From: CAYSFW01 sp964620675
GTDB lineage: Bacteria; Pseudomonadota; Gammaproteobacteria; UWMA-0217
Assembly: GCA_964620675.1 (NCBI GenBank)
Contig: CAZUJU010000003.1
Location: 50,010 to 114,009 of the forward strand
Direction of reading: 5' to 3'
DNA length: 64,000 nt
The notes below the pieces were generated by a model, which had not been told where the DNA came from, searched no databases, and worked only from the letters and a program-made list of their open reading frames with translations. The position numbers and the translations under genes are program-made. Positions 63,786 through 64,000 of this stretch are shown here, one piece after another. Numbering within the stretch: the first letter of the stretch is position 1; every line of letters starts with the position of its first letter.

Positions 63786-64000
63786 ATGCGAGTTGTCCGG
63801 AACACCCAGATGCGGATCGGCGAAGTGGATGTTTCCCGAATCGTTCTCGACTCCAAGTCACGTGACGACATCCCACAAATTCTGCGAGGCTTGCAGCAAC
63901 TTTGCCAAAACCGGAGCACGCGGGCGAAGCTCTTTGAACTGCTGGAATCCGACCTGGCGCCGAGCATCGACAAGCGCACCGGACGTCCTGGCATGACGCT
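63786..64000 (+). mobile_element. 5' part of an ISNCY-type transposase, cut by the window edge
   Basis: 71 codons without a stop run to the edge. MRVVRNTQMRIGEVDVSRIV, SKSRDDIPQILRGLQQL and DKRTGRPGMT match the N-terminus of ISNCY-family transposases. GGAG precedes the ATG at good spacing, so the gene start looks intact. The catalytic part is outside the window. Confidence 0.75.

Noticed and set aside
63334..63876. 180-codon minus-strand frame before the transposase
   Set aside because: No family resemblance, overlaps the transposase start in antisense, and composition is irregular.
1..64000. CRISPR array or prophage
   Set aside because: No regularly spaced repeats, cas genes or phage structural genes were seen anywhere in the window.

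Overview
The window looks like draft-assembly chromosome from a high-GC gammaproteobacterium. Marker genes (trmJ-cysE-iscR, yajC-secDF with tgt-queA, rpoS, bamC-dapA, relA, alaC-hom-thrC) have gammaproteobacterial form and order. A sulfur-globule-type Gly/Tyr-rich secreted protein and a rhodoquinone gene (rquA) point towards the Chromatiales or related sulfur-metabolising lineages; this is inference, not a phylogeny. One 100-base run of N (3729-3828) is an assembly gap.

Layout. 1-3 kb: tail of an alcohol dehydrogenase-like gene, a secreted dienelactone hydrolase and a POT peptide transporter. 3-8.3 kb: a PsrA-like TetR regulator, then overlapping fadE and acyl-CoA ligase genes. 8.7-9.5 kb: an unknown protein whose core reads like the Whirly/MRP ssDNA-binding fold, with an acidic tail. 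9.6-14.5 kb: a compact minus-strand signalling operon (OmpR-type regulator, coiled-coil protein, membrane-anchored protein, Rab-like GTPase, hybrid kinase, Hpt). 14.6-17.2 kb: bioA and a class V aminotransferase. 17.3-21.5 kb: a permuted-papain enzyme with thiolase and FadJ-type genes. 22-26 kb: sulfur-globule-like protein, iscR-cysE-trmJ, suhB. 26-31.6 kb: secF-secD-yajC-tgt-queA. 31.7-37.9 kb: tRNA-Leu, mgtE, relA, gltA. 38-42.3 kb: thrC-hom-alaC. 42.4-47.3 kb: rquA, rpoS, an MBL hydrolase, bamC and dapA. 47.6-51.5 kb: phoH, a PerM-type permease, a LysR regulator. 51.8-56 kb: an RND pump with its adaptor. 56-61.7 kb: proS, then a lexA-imuA-imuB mutagenesis cassette. 61.8-64 kb: msrB, then an accessory stretch of broken toxin-antitoxin genes (MazF, FitA-like, RES) ending in the start of an ISNCY-type transposase.

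How parts fit together. The PsrA-like regulator, fadE, acyl-CoA ligase and the distant thiolase/FadJ operon together form fatty-acid beta-oxidation. Imperfect dyads of the form AAAC-N4-GTTT lie upstream of the regulator, of the thiolase operon and of the sulfur-globule gene, which suggests (but does not prove) one regulon. LexA has lost two DNA-contact glutamates, and a GTGTA-N6-TACAC dyad covers its probable -10 box, so the SOS cassette probably uses a non-E. coli operator; dnaE2, the usual third member, is absent here.

The best candidates for something new are the Whirly-like protein, the GTPase/hybrid-kinase/Hpt operon, the retuned LexA cassette and the possible PsrA regulon.
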